64,000 bases of DNA from Paraescarpia echinospica (GCA_020002185.1 CM034544.1:4083632-4147631), one strand, 5' to 3'. Positions 11,001 to 21,347 are shown, numbered from the stretch's first letter. Numbers and translations are program-made. Notes: generated from the sequence alone by a model not told the origin.

Positions 11001-12383
11001 AGGACTTTGTGCAGGATAACATTTTTATTAATCCGGAACTGTCCTGGAAGATATGCACTTCCACGTGCGCACACAATCCAGTCGAAACGTGCATATATAA
11101 ACGCAAATACATACATGTGTACAATAATACATGCGTACACAAGTGTGACACATTTTTAAAGACTAAGTGAAATTAAATTTTAAATGTCTTTGAAACTTTG
11201 CATACATAAACTTAATACTCTTGTTAAGTAATGTGCCAAATATGAAGCCTGTTCTTTGCAAACTCATGCCACTAAGTCCACTCAAACATGGTCATTTGAG
11301 CAACCAGCACATCAGATCCACTGAGCACCACTGAGCGCGCCCTATCCTTTAGCACGACGATTGGCTGTTGTTTCAAGCTGTACATGGAATTGTAACCGCG
11401 GAATTAAATATTTTTATATCACCGTAAAGATAGCAATCTAATCTACAAGTTTGTCACTGGATGTACACAGGAATTGTGTTAACTTTTTGAGTTATTGCCG
11501 TTTGAACATCGCGAATGCTCAACCTTTCATTATATGTGCTGCCGTGTATACATTGCAGGATTAAGCATTTTGCGATGTTTAAACGGCAATATCACAAAAA
11601 CAAGTCGTGGGTACATCCATGCAGTGGCATATTTGTAGGTACGGTTATTATCTTTACTGTGATATCAAAAATTATTAAATCCCATTGCAAGATTGAATAT
11701 TCGCAATTTTCAAACGGCAATAACTATAAAAGTAAACAAAATTCCTTTGTGCATCCAGCAACACATTTGTAGGTAAGATTATTATCTTTAGTGAGATATA
11801 AAAGAATACTAATTCCACGATTGCAATTTTAGATAGGGCCTGAAACACCAACCCACATAGATGTGCACCATGCTAAATCCTAGTGGTGCTTCCTGCAGTG
11901 ATGTCACCTCGACTGCAGGTGTCGCAGCGAACTGTGCAGAAAATGTACAGAAAAGCACGACCAGAAGGGGCTTTGAACAAAGTGATGGAGGGGATTAATT
12001 AATTAGTTGGTTATCAGGACACTATTTTTTTCACCTGAAGAACTTGTATGTTACTGTCAGCCTTTAGAGGTGGCACTATCTATTAAAATACTGCAAAACA
12101 CATTCGGTTGTGTATATAGCCAAGATGGCGGATCACCTTGACGACCGCACATCAAATAAGGGCATTGGTGTACTAGTAATGGTCTCAATTGTGTTCGTTG
12201 TAGCTTTGGACACAGAATGTGTTGACGCACACGTTCCTGGGAGAGGTAATCCTTGACGGCCGGCTTGAAGTGGATCTGGAGGAAATGTTCTGGCCTCTCT
12301 ACGACCGTAAGGACATCACCCAGAGGAAGCCTGGCACTCTCCTCATCAGGCTCACTGTCACGACTAATCTGCAAGGGATCTAG
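843..12383 (+). CDS. CAPN5: Calpain-5/TRA-3-type cysteine protease, C-terminal half (7 exons, 5' end outside window)
   Basis: Calcium-dependent cytosolic cysteine protease, C-terminal part only; the catalytic triad exons lie upstream of the window. Exons are 843-920, 1536-1692, 4516-4938, 6045-6241, 8334-8467, 9812-9948 and 12204-12383, all with GT-AG borders and matching phases. In order they encode the end of the protease core (NEFW joined to MKFEDFC), the start of the C2-like domain III ([30 protein letters not shown]), the rest of domain III ([22 protein letters not shown]) and a terminal C2 domain ([37 protein letters not shown]). A C2 rather than EF-hand C-terminus places it in the CAPN5/6/TRA-3 subfamily. 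The odd feature is a repetitive Ser/Pro/Thr-rich insertion in exon 4516-4938. All seven exons read through without stops, so the gene looks functional. Confidence 0.88.
975..1232 (+). repeat. 13 bp minisatellite, about 20 copies
   Basis: Tandem copies of CAGTCATATCTGT with C/T variation. It lies in the calpain intron just after the donor of exon 843-920. Confidence 0.9.
1536..1692 (+). CDS. CAPN5: Calpain exon: core/domain III boundary
   Basis: Starts by completing the Trp codon, then [16 protein letters not shown], and ends at [15 protein letters not shown]. This is the conserved G-G-x-x-x-H-x-x-T-F-x-x-N-P-Q signature at the start of calpain domain III. Acceptor TTTACAG, donor GTACCG, phase 0 exit. 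Confidence 0.88.
1822..2402 (+). repeat. 58 bp minisatellite, about 10 copies
   Basis: Near-identical units beginning CATTTCCCCTCTTCTGATAG and ending GGTTGGCCACTGT. Units differ at single sites (AAGCGTGACAC, ATGCGTGACAC, AAGCATGACTC). Confidence 0.95.
2403..3000. other. Calpain intron, no gene seen
   Basis: Unique-looking intronic sequence running into the assembly gap. The last bases before the gap contain two copies of CCCACTAG. Confidence 0.5.
3001..4000. other. Assembly gap (1000 N)
   Basis: Exactly 1000 undetermined bases. This looks like a conventional placeholder, so the true length is unknown. The right edge lies inside a 93 bp tandem repeat. Confidence 0.99.
4001..4490 (+). repeat. 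93 bp minisatellite, at least 5 copies, cut by gap
   Basis: Pyrimidine-rich units running from CCCTCAATGCTCCCCGACTG to CTAGTTCCCCTG. It ends about 25 bp before the acceptor of exon 4516-4938, so its CT-rich strand forms the extended polypyrimidine region of that intron. Long open frames across it (and the Ns) are artefacts of a unit length divisible by three. Confidence 0.93.
4516..4938 (+). CDS. CAPN5: Calpain exon with expanded repetitive insertion in domain III
   Basis: 423 nt, phase 0 on both sides (acceptor CACGTTGCAG, donor GTGTGT). The first 15 codons or so ([18 protein letters not shown]) and the last 10 (LRVGFTILK, continuing as VEENR in the next exon) are the conserved domain III strands. 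Between them lie about 100 residues built of a degenerate unit of about 22 residues, with recurring [15 protein letters not shown] and SSQSAKL. In known calpain-5 proteins this loop is short. The insert has no stop and keeps frame, so it is probably translated. Confidence 0.8.
4620..4885 (+). repeat. Coding repeat of about 66 bp inside the calpain exon
   Basis: About four diverged copies containing GCCAAACTTAGCCATACA and AACTAGCCAGCC. The unit is a multiple of three and lies wholly within the calpain reading frame. Confidence 0.75.
5025..5170. repeat. TG/CATG-rich low-complexity tract
   Basis: Degenerate GTGTGT and GCATG-rich intronic sequence. Confidence 0.7.
5236..5420 (+). repeat. 22 bp minisatellite, about 8-9 copies
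   Basis: Units of CGTATCCACCTTAGCTCCCTGG with A/G variation, in the intron between calpain domain III exons. Confidence 0.93.
5535..5860 (+). repeat. 36 bp minisatellite, about 9 copies
   Basis: Units contain CCTCACTATTAAGGTCACC followed by CTCAGGACTGAGTGGAA, with small indels toward the 3' end. Confidence 0.92.
6045..6241 (+). CDS. CAPN5: Calpain exon: second half of domain III
   Basis: Encodes [16 protein letters not shown] and [18 protein letters not shown], then [16 protein letters not shown]. This matches the CAPN5 strands VEENR...GRYVIIPTTFEP...GEFLLRVFT. Acceptor CCACCAG, donor GTGAGA. Confidence 0.9.
6242..6785. other. Calpain intron
   Basis: Unique intronic sequence before the CA-rich satellite; no gene seen. 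Confidence 0.5.
6786..8046 (+). repeat. CA microsatellite and 14-16 bp ACACACNGGGGTAC minisatellite
   Basis: Starts and ends as (CA)n. The middle (about 7200-7750) is a tandem array of ACACACTGGGGTAC / ACACACAGGGGTAC units. Open frames on both strands read only His-Thr or Cys-Val repeats and are not genes. Confidence 0.97.
8047..8333. other. Calpain intron
   Basis: Includes an (AAT)n tract near 8129-8143. Ends at the TTTGTATTGAG acceptor. Confidence 0.5.
8334..8467 (+). CDS. CAPN5: Calpain exon: linker and first strands of C2 domain
   Basis: Encodes [15 protein letters not shown], the Cys-rich [10 protein letters not shown], then the C2 start [18 protein letters not shown]. It aligns with the CAPN5 segment with [20 protein letters not shown]. 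Donor GTGAGT. Confidence 0.87.
8468..9811. other. Calpain intron
   Basis: 1.3 kb AT-rich intron with no gene. It contains one perfect 20 bp inverted repeat (8702-8747). Confidence 0.6.
8702..8747. repeat. Perfect 20 bp inverted repeat, 6 nt loop
   Basis: CAATTTGAACATGCTGCAGG (8702-8721), loop TGTTAC, then the exact reverse complement (8728-8747). The TTGAACATG core also occurs in the dispersed repeats at about 15005 and 42475, so this is probably an edge of the same repeat family. Confidence 0.9.
9812..9948 (+). CDS. CAPN5: Calpain exon: central C2 domain
   Basis: Encodes [18 protein letters not shown], then [15 protein letters not shown] and HEHITVQ. This matches C2 strands 3-5 of CAPN5 (NSYVIIKCEG, TPEYNVKGIFYRK). 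Acceptor CTTACGCAG, donor GTAATT. Confidence 0.9.
9949..12203. other. Last calpain intron
   Basis: 2.3 kb AT-rich intron. 10381-10615 looks like a short eroded element end (two CTACGGGCGACC copies and a purine-rich tract). 11560-11830 holds two diverged tandem copies of a segment with CATTTGTAGGTA and TTATTATCTTTA. No gene is seen. Confidence 0.5.
12204..12383 (+). CDS. CAPN5: Calpain terminal exon: end of C2 domain
   Basis: Encodes [19 protein letters not shown], ending [17 protein letters not shown] and TAG at 12381-12383. It aligns with VWNHRVLKDEFLGQV and PGTVAVHI of CAPN5. Acceptor TTCGTTGTAG, 60 codons including stop. Confidence 0.87.
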   Translation, partial: LWTQNVLTHTFLGEVILDGRLEVDLEEMFWPLYDRKDITQRKPGTLLIRLTVTTNLQGI

Positions 12384-12639
12384 GCGACGTTTATCGCTAA
12401 TCTGCAGCTAGATGGTTATAGTTAATTTGCTGGGTCTCCGGATAGTGTCACGGCATGCTAATCTGAGGTGTTTGTTGATAGCGTTTTGTTGTTGAGGGAT
12501 AATCTGCAGTTTATGGAAACATTTTCATTGTTATGGGTAATCTACAGGGGGTGTAGATAGTTATTTACTATGGTGGCTAATCTGCAGAGTCTCTAGACTG
12601 TGTTTCATTGTTGTAGGTAATCTGTAGAGTGTAGATAGT

Positions 12640-13200
12640 GTTTCACTGTTGTGGCTGATCCACAAGGTCTACACTGTGTTTCACTGTTGTGGATAATCCA
12701 CAAGGTCTACACTGTGTTTCACTGTTGTGGATAATCCACAAGGTCTACACTGTGTTTCACTGTTGTGGATAATCCACAAGGTCTACACTGTGTTTCACTG
12801 TTGTGGATGATCCACAAGGTCTACACTGTGTTTCACTGTTGTGGCTGATCCACAAGGTCTACACTGTGTTTCACTGTTGTGGATAATCCACAAGGTCTAC
12901 ACTGTGTTTCACTGTTGTGGATAATCCACAAGGTCTACACTGTGTTTCACTGTTGTGGATAATCCACAAGGTCTACACTGTGTTTCACTGTTGTGGATGA
13001 TCCACAAGGTCTACACTGTGTTTCACTGTTGTGGCTGATCCACAAGGTCTACACTGTGTTTCACTGTTGTGGATAATCCACAAGGTCTACACTGTGTTTC
13101 ACTGTTGTGGATAATCCACAAGGTCTACACTGTGTTTCACTGTTGTGGATAATCCACAAGGTCTACACTGTGTTTCACTGTTGTGGATAATCTCCAGAGT
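12640..13200 (+). repeat. 38 bp minisatellite with 5-unit higher-order period
   Basis: About 14 copies of a unit with GGTCTACACTGTGTTTCACT and GTTGTGGATAATCCACAA. Variants GGATAATCC, GGATGATCC and GGCTGATCC recur in the same order every five units (190 bp). Diverged relatives extend from about 12380 to 12640 and 13200 to 13290. Confidence 0.92.
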
Positions 13201-13290
13201 CTCTGGGCATATTTCATTGTTGTGGATAATCTGCCGAGTCGGGACAGTTTTTCAGAGTTGTAGCCGATCTGCAAGGTCTAGAGAGTGTCT

Positions 13291-13535
13291 CAAAGCCACA
13301 CAATGTGTCACACAGTTTCAATATTATTAGTCCGCTAAGTTCAATTTTGGGTATCAAAACATTTGTGCAATCCTGTTTTTGTATAAATCAAGAATATTTC
13401 TATTTACCCTGTAATATTTTGAACATTATTTTTGTTATACTACTCTCATTTTGTTTACACTATACTGCAAACTTCCACTGTATCTGACCAACATAAAATA
13501 AGTCACAATTCTCCTTTAGCTAGATACATGTACGC
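13291..13535. other. Intergenic, no gene seen
   Basis: AT-rich sequence between the 38 bp array and a MITE candidate. Confidence 0.4.
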
Positions 13536-13539
13536 TCTT

Positions 13540-13930
13540 TTTAAAGGGAGATTTTTCGTAGGTTTATTGTTGTAAAATCATGGAATGCAGTAAGAACTAT
13601 ACGCATTCCAGCATACGGCCAAAATATGTTAGAACAAAGTTTAAATATTTGGAATTCAATAGTTCAACATTTACAGAAATCACCATGCTGTCGCTCAAAT
13701 CCACAAATAGTGCGCTCAAATCATTCGGAATGTCGTGCCAAATGGTAGTGGGGCTACTACACCTTCAAAAGTGGCACCATGTCAACAAACTTTCCACCCA
13801 AAAGACTTAAATTCAAAAATCAAAAATGTCTCGGTAGAACACGTCTGTGCAGTCAGTCAGTATATGTTAAAATATATATTTTTAATAAAATGATTTTTTG
13901 ATAAAAACTGATGGAAAATCTCCCTTAAAG
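13540..13930. mobile_element. MITE candidate, about 0.39 kb
   Basis: Bounded by inverted copies of AAAGGGAGATTTT (left near 13543, right as AAAATCTCCCTTAA near 13914). The AT-rich interior has no coding capacity. A target duplication was not resolved. Confidence 0.55.
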
Positions 13931-14009
13931 TTTATGTATTGTGTGCATGTGTGTGTGTGTATATGTTAGCTTTATCTAAAAGAATTTATATGAAATTGAA
14001 CAAATAGTA

Positions 14010-14660
14010 ACTGATGTAGTACTATATGGCCATATTTCTAAGAAATTGAACAACTGGTAACTGATGTAGTACTATGGCCATATTTCTAAGAAATTGAACA
14101 ACTAGTAACTGATGTAGTACTATGGCCATATTTCTAAGAAATTGAACAACTAGTAACTGGTGTAGTACTATGGCCATATTTCTAAGAAATTTAACAACTA
14201 GTAACTGATGTAGTACTATGGCCATATTTCTAAGAAATTGAACAACTGGTAACTGATGTAGTACTATGGCCATATTTCTAAGAAATTGAACAACTAGTAA
14301 CTGATGTAGTACTATGGCCATATTTCTACGAAATTTAACAACTAGTAACTGATGTAGTACTATGGCCATATTTATAAGAAATTGAACAACTAGTAACTGA
14401 TGTAGTACTATGGCCATATTTCTAAGAAATTGAACAACTAGTAACTGATGTAGTACTATGGCCATATTTCTAAGAAATTGAACAACTAGTAACTGATGTA
14501 GTACTATGGCCATATTTCTAAGAAATTTAACAACTAGTAACTGATGTAGTACTATGGCCATATTTCTAAGAAATTGAACAACTAGTAACTGATGTAGTAC
14601 TATGGCCATATTTCTAAGAAATTGAACAAATAGTAACTGATGTAGTACTATGGCCATGTT
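14010..14660 (+). repeat. 48 bp minisatellite, about 13 copies
   Basis: Units contain AACTGATGTAGTACTATGGC and CATATTTCTAAGAAATTGAAC. The minus strand reads open (MAIVLHQLL repeats) only because 48 is divisible by three. Confidence 0.95.
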
Positions 14661-14844
14661 TCATAAACAGCACCTACACCTAAATTAAATAAAGTATATT
14701 CTAAAACACTTGTCTCTCTCACAACTTTCTCAGCTGATTTAGCCCGGCCGTCGTGAATCTGGTTCTTTGATGTCCAAATATCTAATGTGGCATGAACTTA
14801 TCTAATAAAAAGTGTGTGTTTGTTTAAAGTGAAGAAGTCTGTTC

Positions 14845-15090
14845 CTCTACCTGGAATTAGCCAGCCAAATTAGCCAATTTGTAGCAGGAAGTCTGCTGTG
14901 TTGAATGTGGGAAAATGGGACATCATCAAATGGTATGGTTAACGCAGTCCTCGGCAGTATATTGCCAATAAAGCATGTTTTGAAACTCTGTGTTTTGTTT
15001 ACCATTTGAACATGCTCCGGGGTCGTATCTTCCAAATTGTTACTGTTGTCACATGCTTACTAAACACAATTTGGCGGGCAGTATACCTTC
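14845..15090 (+). repeat. Dispersed repeat family A, copy 1
   Basis: About 245 bp with an inverted, roughly 75-80% similar copy at 42390-42625. Shared blocks include GCCAATAAAG, TTTTGAAACT, TTGTTTAC and TTACTAAACACAATT. Confidence 0.75.
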
Positions 15091-16740
15091 AATATAGTTA
15101 GTATATAGTCTTATGAACATTATATTAATTAATAAATGTGAAAATATGAACAGACCTGCCTCCTTTTATAATGTGCGAAAGAAGTTATTTCAGTTGTTAG
15201 AAGTGGTAACATGACCCAACTTGTACAACCCAATTGGCAAGTCTTCAACCCACTGCAAGAATTGGTCACTTGGTTTACGCAAGGGCAAGGATTTTAAGAT
15301 AGCGTCTCGCTGATCACATGACAAAGTTACGATATGGCACCCGACGTGAACTTCGAGAGTAGTGCAGGTTAAATTGCGGGCCAAATATAAATTGAAACAA
15401 GACATCTTTTTGGATCTATGCATCTAGAAGAGTTAATAAAAGCAAACCATTAGCAACTAGAATCAAGAATACTATGTCAGCAATTTACTAGAAAACCTTG
15501 TTAAAGATACGTACATAATTTAAATTGCACAGACAGCAACATTGTGAAAAAAGCCCCACGTCATCAATGCCTCCTCTTCTCCAATCGCAAAGGGAGAATA
15601 TTACTCTAGCTTAATTGCGTCGCCGAATTTGTTTTGGCGCTGCATGTAACTACAAAAAATATTCCGTTCGCATGGTAGTATTATAACGGTTGTTACAGAT
15701 ATAACTATGAATCTACTTATAATCAAGCTTGCGTACATGCATGCGGGTAGGTTGACGTTTTTCTTTTAGACTAGCTGGTTGAACCTCGTGCACCAAAATG
15801 TCAGGGATTAATCTGTACGACCCCCTAGAATAGGACATATATTTTCAAAATACTCCACAAATGTCAAGATTCTCACATTTTATGGGGTAAATAAATTGTT
15901 TGGAACATAATGTGTGCGTAATACGTAAAATGTAACGTAAATTTAACAATCGCAGGATATAATAAATGTATATTTATTTAGCGCCCTTTTCAGCCTAAAC
16001 TGCTCAAAGGCGCATTACAAATTAATTAAACCAATACATACAAATGTATATTTAAAAACACTCAAAATGCAAAAACTAGTATATATATATAAACTATGTA
16101 AAATTAAAACTAGATGTCTAAGATATATAAATAAGTAAATAAAGTATATATAAATAAAATAACTCTAAAATAAACACATGCAGAATTATCCATGGACAAT
16201 ACAGGTGATCTATACAAAATGTCATAAATGAACCGCGCGCGGCAAATACATCCGGAAAACGGCTCCTGCAACATATGGAGTAGACGTTGACACAATAATG
16301 CTTGTGTCTACCCTCATGCCATGGAATATCATAGCAATGCTAATATTAGTTGACAGTTCTACACCACCATGACTGGGGCCTATTGAACTTCTCATTATCT
16401 CCGACCTTCGTCATTTTGAACAAACAACGACTATCTGCGAGCGAGTTATGGTGTTTATGTGGTGATGCTGTGTGTTTTTTAACATAATAAATATTACTAT
16501 CACGACTTTTTCTACTAAGGCATCCTTTCGGGTGACGGCCATTTTGGCTAGTCTACATAGTTTTTATAATCGAGCTTGCGTATGCAGGTAGGTTAACGTT
16601 TTTTTCTCTTAAACGGCTTGTTTGGAAGGTTAAACGTAATATGCGCATAATACGTAAAACTAGTGCGCGCGGCAAATACTTCGGGAAAAAACGAAAAAGA
16701 ATGGGCAACATGGAGACAATTCTACACTATCACGTCTACC
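15091..16740. other. Intergenic, no gene seen
   Basis: AT-rich intergenic DNA. It includes a SINE tail at 15955-16025. Two copies of an AAGCTTGCGTA...TGCGGGTAGGTT-like segment lie near 15724 and 16570. Confidence 0.45.
15955..16025 (-). mobile_element. SINE 3' tail fragment
   Basis: The reverse complement reads GCGCCTTTGAGCAG, then GGGCGCTAAATAAA. This resembles the tail of the SINE at 32303-32632 (AAAGCGCTTTGAGCAG, then GCGCTATATAAG). Confidence 0.6.
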
Positions 16741-17000
16741 GGCCCACCTAGCAACATTCATTGGACCAATGATGGCTGCAGAACCACGATTGGGCCAATG
16801 ATTGTTTGGCAGCATTGGTTAAAAATACAACATTGCCCCAACAATGGTTATCATTGGTTCAATCTTTATTGATGTGCCATTGAAACGCGCCACAGGACCA
16901 ATGTTAATTGTCGTTGGTGCCATTATAATTGGTTTGCCATGTAATAACATTGATGATATGAAAACAACTTTTCGGCCAACGATAGATGTCATTGGCAGGA
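16740..17000. repeat. CCAAT/ATTGG-rich degenerate repeat
   Basis: Alternating CCAATGATNG and CATTGGTT motifs on both strands recur every 30-45 bp. The unit is too diverged to define. Confidence 0.45.
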
Positions 17001-17029
17001 ACGGACCCATAGAGGGTAGTCTTGGGGGG

Positions 17030-17335
17030 GGCACAAAAACCTACACTGGCGGCCGATCGAAATGATATAGAATTTTTTTGCTGTTGCGCCGTAACTTCAG
17101 CTTCTCCGCTGTCTCGGCTCGACTGTGACATCGGAAGACGGGGGAAGTTGTTGACATTTTTTGGCCGCCGCGTCGCCGTAACTTCAACTTAGTGTAACAT
17201 GAACAGGGGCACGGCGGGTACGTTTCCAAGGGTCTGGGGGACACGGTCGCGAGGGCCCATTCAAAATGGTCTATGGGCATTACAATTGTCTGGGGGGCGC
17301 GTGCCCCTATGGTCCCCCTGGATCCGCCTATGATT
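17030..17335 (-). repeat. Dispersed repeat family C, copy 1
   Basis: Its reverse complement matches 41930-42175. Shared features are CATAGGCGGATCCAG, CACGNGCCCCC, a GACGCGGCGGC-like core and the GTCGAGCC / CTCAGC block. No open frame is conserved between copies, so it is probably a non-autonomous element. Confidence 0.65.
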
Positions 17336-17639
17336 GGCTTGCCAATGAAACACGTTGTAATCTAATTGTCTGCGTCCAGTTGCTCGCACGTGTGAAACCA
17401 GTCTAATATACGGGTCCTCCCACAGTGTCAGCACACGAACGTACGTCGGCAGCTGTGTTGGGGCAGCTAGTCTGATAGCTCGCTCGTGTCGACGCTGTTT
17501 TCTTGTTTCAGCATCGGCTGCCCTTAGAGCTGTTAGCAACACTATACATGTAAACTGTTTTGCAGAAATCCGGGAGATTCACCATGGTTCAGCACGCTTC
17601 GTATATCGTGCTATCTCGTGCAGATATTGACATATCGGA

Positions 17640-17684
17640 AGTCAGAGGGGGAGAGGCATATATATATAGAGAGGGGGAGGGAGT
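17640..17684. repeat. GA-rich tract, left flank of gypsy insertion
   Basis: Purine-rich sequence that continues at 22474-22605 on the other side of the gypsy element. The element thus inserted into a GA microsatellite. Confidence 0.75.
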
Positions 17685-17883
17685 TGTTGTATCTAATGGT
17701 TTAGATATAGACTCAGTCAAAGTCGTATTTATGCAGAACGATAACTGTTCATTTATTGACTCGCACCCGCGCACTGCGGCTTTTTCATAATTTCAAATCT
17801 TGGGACCGTGTGTCCGCGTCATCAACACTACGTCATCCATCAGGTGACAGGTGGCTCATTATAATAATATTGTAAACACAACA
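17685..17883 (-). repeat. Gypsy 3' LTR
   Basis: 199 bp, TG...CA ends, same sequence as 22275-22473. Preceded (minus strand) by the purine tract AGGGGAAGAA. Confidence 0.95.
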
Positions 17884-18023
17884 TTCTTCCCCTACTTGGA
17901 ATTAAAGTCAGTACTGGGCTCATGCAAATACTAAAGTTCGAAATACGCTTATACTATGTTAAAAATACAATTATTAATTATACGATCGATGTAGAGGAGA
18001 GGTTACTAGCACATCACTCTTTC

Positions 18024-19335
18024 TTATTCAGTGAAATCTTTGAACCTCACGGGCGGTTTACGAAACCTGCTGGAACGTCGAACGACTTGCGATGACAGGC
18101 ACGGCTTCAGCGTTGGTCTTGCGAGCGTGTCGTCGCACGTGTCGTGGCGCGTGTTATCGCGCGTGTTGTCGAAATCGTCGGCGTCGTTATGGTACGTGTC
18201 GTGTGGTAGAGAATGTGTCGCATTCAATCGTTTGAAATGCGAGATGTTTCGTGTGATCGTGTACATCCCTCTTAGCTGTTACGAGAGTTCCTGTACGTCG
18301 TATGACTTCGAGTGTTCGCGGGTGGAATGGTGTTGTTAACTTGTTTCTCCGAGGTTGTCGGACGAGAACCATTTCCCCAACTTGTAGTTGAGATCGCTTT
18401 GCGTTTCGTCGTTTGTCAGTGTAGACTTTCGATTTCGCTTTGTTGTCTGCGTCGCGACGTCGCAGTTTCTCATGAATCTCAGAAGCGCGAGTCTGTTGTG
18501 GGAGTGTGACGTTTAGTTTCCTTCCATACAGTGCTTCCGCGGGCGATACACCTGTCGTACAGTGTGGTGTGGCGCGATATTGCCGAAGGAAGTTGTACAG
18601 CTCCTGTTTCCAACTCCGTTGTTCCACGTGTGCCGCTCTGGTGGCTTTCATTAGAGAAGCCATAAAGCGTTCTGCCTCGCCGTTAGCGCACGGCCAGATC
18701 GGGGTTATTTTCTTGTGTTCGAACCCGAGATAGTGTGCGAACTTGGTTAGTTCACTGCCGTTGAATGGCGGGCCGTTGTCTGATTTAAGTACATCCGGGA
18801 TGCCGTGACGAGCGAACATGCTGTCCAACTTGGGGATCACGGTGGAGGCTGCAGTCGACGTGACTATCTCCACCTCCGGGAATCTGCTGAAGTCATCAAT
18901 GACTACTAGTATCAGCTCGCCTGTAGGTAATGGTCCCAGGAAATCAGCTGACAGATTCTTCCATGGTGCTGACGGAATCGGCGTTGGGATCATCGGCTCA
19001 GGTGTCATGGGTGTGCTAATTGTAGCTTGACAAGCCAGGCAACTTTTGATCTGCCTCTCGGCCATGCTGTCAATTGCGGGAAACCAAACTTTCTCGCGTA
19101 GTAACATTTTTGTCTTCACAACACCCTGGTGACCCACGTGTGCAAGTTCAACTGCTCTTTGCTGTAGAGTAGACGGCAGTATGATACGGGTACCTCTTAG
19201 TACGATGCCACTGCATGTTGTCAGTTCGTTTTTGACATGGACATAGTCGTGAACGAGTGTGTCGTCCCAGCGACCAGTTTGTGTAGCCCTGGTGACGGCT
19301 TGCAGAACTACATCTGTCGCCGTCTGCTCTTTGAC
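18024..19335 (-). pseudogene. Gypsy integrase region
   Basis: The main open segment (19137-18190) encodes the HHCC-type zinc region end (HVGHQGVVKTK, CLACQ), then the DDE core. Catalytic residues appear in SADFLGPLP, LKSDNGPPF and NGEAERF. A C-terminal basic GEMVLVRQP segment follows. Codons before 19137 back to the stop at 19336-19338 continue the frame (ATDVVLQAV). A TAA at 18187-18189 and a shift of one base put the last 55 residues (LSSQVVRRSSRFRKPPVRF) in another frame ending at 18024. Confidence 0.85.
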
Positions 19336-19338
19336 CTA

Positions 19339-20895
19339 GACAGCGGTCATGGCTTTTGGGATAGCTGCATTGCAGATGTATGGCACGTACTCCTCAGTCG
19401 AGTCGGTTGCTCCTTTCGCATATGGGTGTCGGCTTATGTAGTCGGCTGGGTTCCGGTCGTCTTTTCCGGATCGATACTTCAGTTCAAACTGGTAGGGAAG
19501 TAGACGCAATCTCCATCGCTCAATCCGTGCGGACGCAGGACGCTGACTCTTGAATATTCCGAGTAGTAGCTGGTGATCTGTGTAGATCGTGAAGCTTGCA
19601 CCGTACAGATATAGGTGGAAATGCTCTGCGCTCCAAACAACTGCTAGCATTTCACGTTCTGTTTGAGAGTACCATCGTTCGACGTCTGAGAGTGCTCGGC
19701 TTGTGTAGCTGACTACCTTTCCACTTTGCGTGAGAATAGCCCCTAAGCCGAGAGGGCTGGCATCGACGAATACTTCCGACGACTTGTTGGGGTCGAAGTA
19801 GGTCATTGTGCTCGTGTTCGTCAGCGCGTGTGTTAGCGCCTGGAACGATTGTTCGTGTTTAGGCTACCAATTCCACAGTTCATCTTGTTTGGTCAGTTCT
19901 CGCAGTGGTGCAACGATGTTGGCGAAGTCGGCAATGAATCGAGACACGTACTGCGCCATGCCAAGTAGAGAGCGTACTTCTGATGGGTTTGTTGGTCGAC
20001 TCGCCTTCGAAATTGAATCGAGTTTCTTCGGATCAGCACACAGTCCATGCGCACCGAAAACGTGTCCGTAGAAAGTGACGGTTGGCTGCGAGAATTTGCA
20101 TTTTTCTCGGTTCAGGCGAACGTTGTTTTCTCGCAATCTGTCTAAGACTGCTCTTAAATTCGCATCGTGTTCTGCAGGCGTCTTGCCGTGGACGATGATG
20201 TCGTCTGAAATGTTTCTGCATCCATTCAGGCCGTGTAGAAGTTCTGCGATCCTATTCTAAAGTATTTCCGAAGCGGCGTTAATGCCAAACATTAACCGCT
20301 TGTACCTGTAGAGAGCGACGTGTGTGCTGAATGTTGTGATGTGTCGACTTTCAGGGTCGAGTTCCAATTGATGATATCCGGCTCTCAGGTCGAGTGTGCT
20401 GAACATTGTCGCGCCATTCAGATCTGTTATTAGGTCATCGATGGTGGGCATTAGATGTTTCTCTCGCTTTACTGCTTTATTGGCTTCTCGCATGTCCACA
20501 CATATGCGCACGGCTCCCGTCTTCTTTGGCACAACGACAATCGGACTCACCCACGGCGTCGGCCCGTCCGTCTTCTCGATCACGTCGTCTGCTTCGAGTC
20601 GTGCTAGTTCCTGTTCAACGTCCTTACGTATGTGGAACGGTATGCGGCGATGCTTTTGCTGTTTTGGCGTGACTGTCTCGTCAATGTGCAGTGTGATCAG
20701 CCTGTCCTTGACCTTTCCCATTCCTGCGAATAGGTCGCTGTAGTCCTCTATGACCTTGACCTTGTCGTCATCAGCTGTCGTGATTTGTCTCGCCATCGTC
20801 AGTATCTTGAGGTTCTCGGCTGCTGCATAGCCAAGCAAGTTTCCACTGCTGCCTTCAATAACATGAAAAGGCACTGTTAGTTGCTCACCAATATG
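19339..20895 (-). pseudogene. Gypsy reverse transcriptase and RNase H
   Basis: One frame interrupted by TAG at 20257-20259 and 19864-19866. It reads RIPFHIRKDVEQEL, WVSPIVVVPKK, FSTLDLRAGYHQLEL, then NISDDIIVHG (the Y/F-x-D-D active site as ISDD), LLGMAQYVSRF and the RNase H segment EVFVDASPLGLGAIL with TDHQLLLGIF. Apart from the stops, domain spacing is normal. The RT fingers/palm and RNase H are therefore full length but not translatable without readthrough. Confidence 0.88.
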
Positions 20896-21345
20896 TTACA
20901 ATTCGAAGTTCGCCATGCCAAGCATAGACAGCGGCGTTGTCGCGCCGTACGGGAACACGCGAGTTGTCGTGGGCTGCAATGCTGGCTTCACATGTAGGCT
21001 GTCATACGTGTGCGATTCAAGAATGTTAACTGATGCTCCTGTGTCGACTATCATTTCTACCTGCTGACCTTGAACCTGGATGAGACGTTTTGGGATGCGC
21101 TGCCTTCCCAGAGCGACGTGGACTTGCTCGTCTGTGCACGAAGTGAACACGTACTCTCGTTCGTCATCGTTGGTAGCAGCGTGTGTTGTCACGGTGTTCG
21201 CAACCGGATGTCGCGACATTGGACGTGATGCATGCTGGGTAGCGCGCTGTGATGATCGACTAATTCAAAATGGCCGACCTTGTGGCACGCATTGCACTTC
21301 CTGCCTCGCGTCGGGCAACCAGAACGATGTGGTAGTTGATTACCG
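20896..21345 (-). pseudogene. Gypsy nucleocapsid end and protease
   Basis: The zinc-knuckle region (CGNQLPHRSGCP, KCNACHKVGHFE) follows directly after the gag stop at 21348-21350. About 40 codons on, the protease continues in a different frame with the aspartic protease motif VEMIVDTGASVNIL. It stops at TAA 20896-20898, after which the RT frame continues in phase. Whether the gag/protease shift is programmed or decay cannot be told from one copy. Confidence 0.75.
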
Positions 21346-21347
21346 CA

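Noticed and set aside
12057..12374. 105-codon minus-strand frame
   Set aside because: Antisense shadow of the calpain terminal exon.
14022..14657. 211-codon minus-strand frame of MAIVLHQLL repeats
   Set aside because: 48 bp tandem repeat without coding features outside the repeat.
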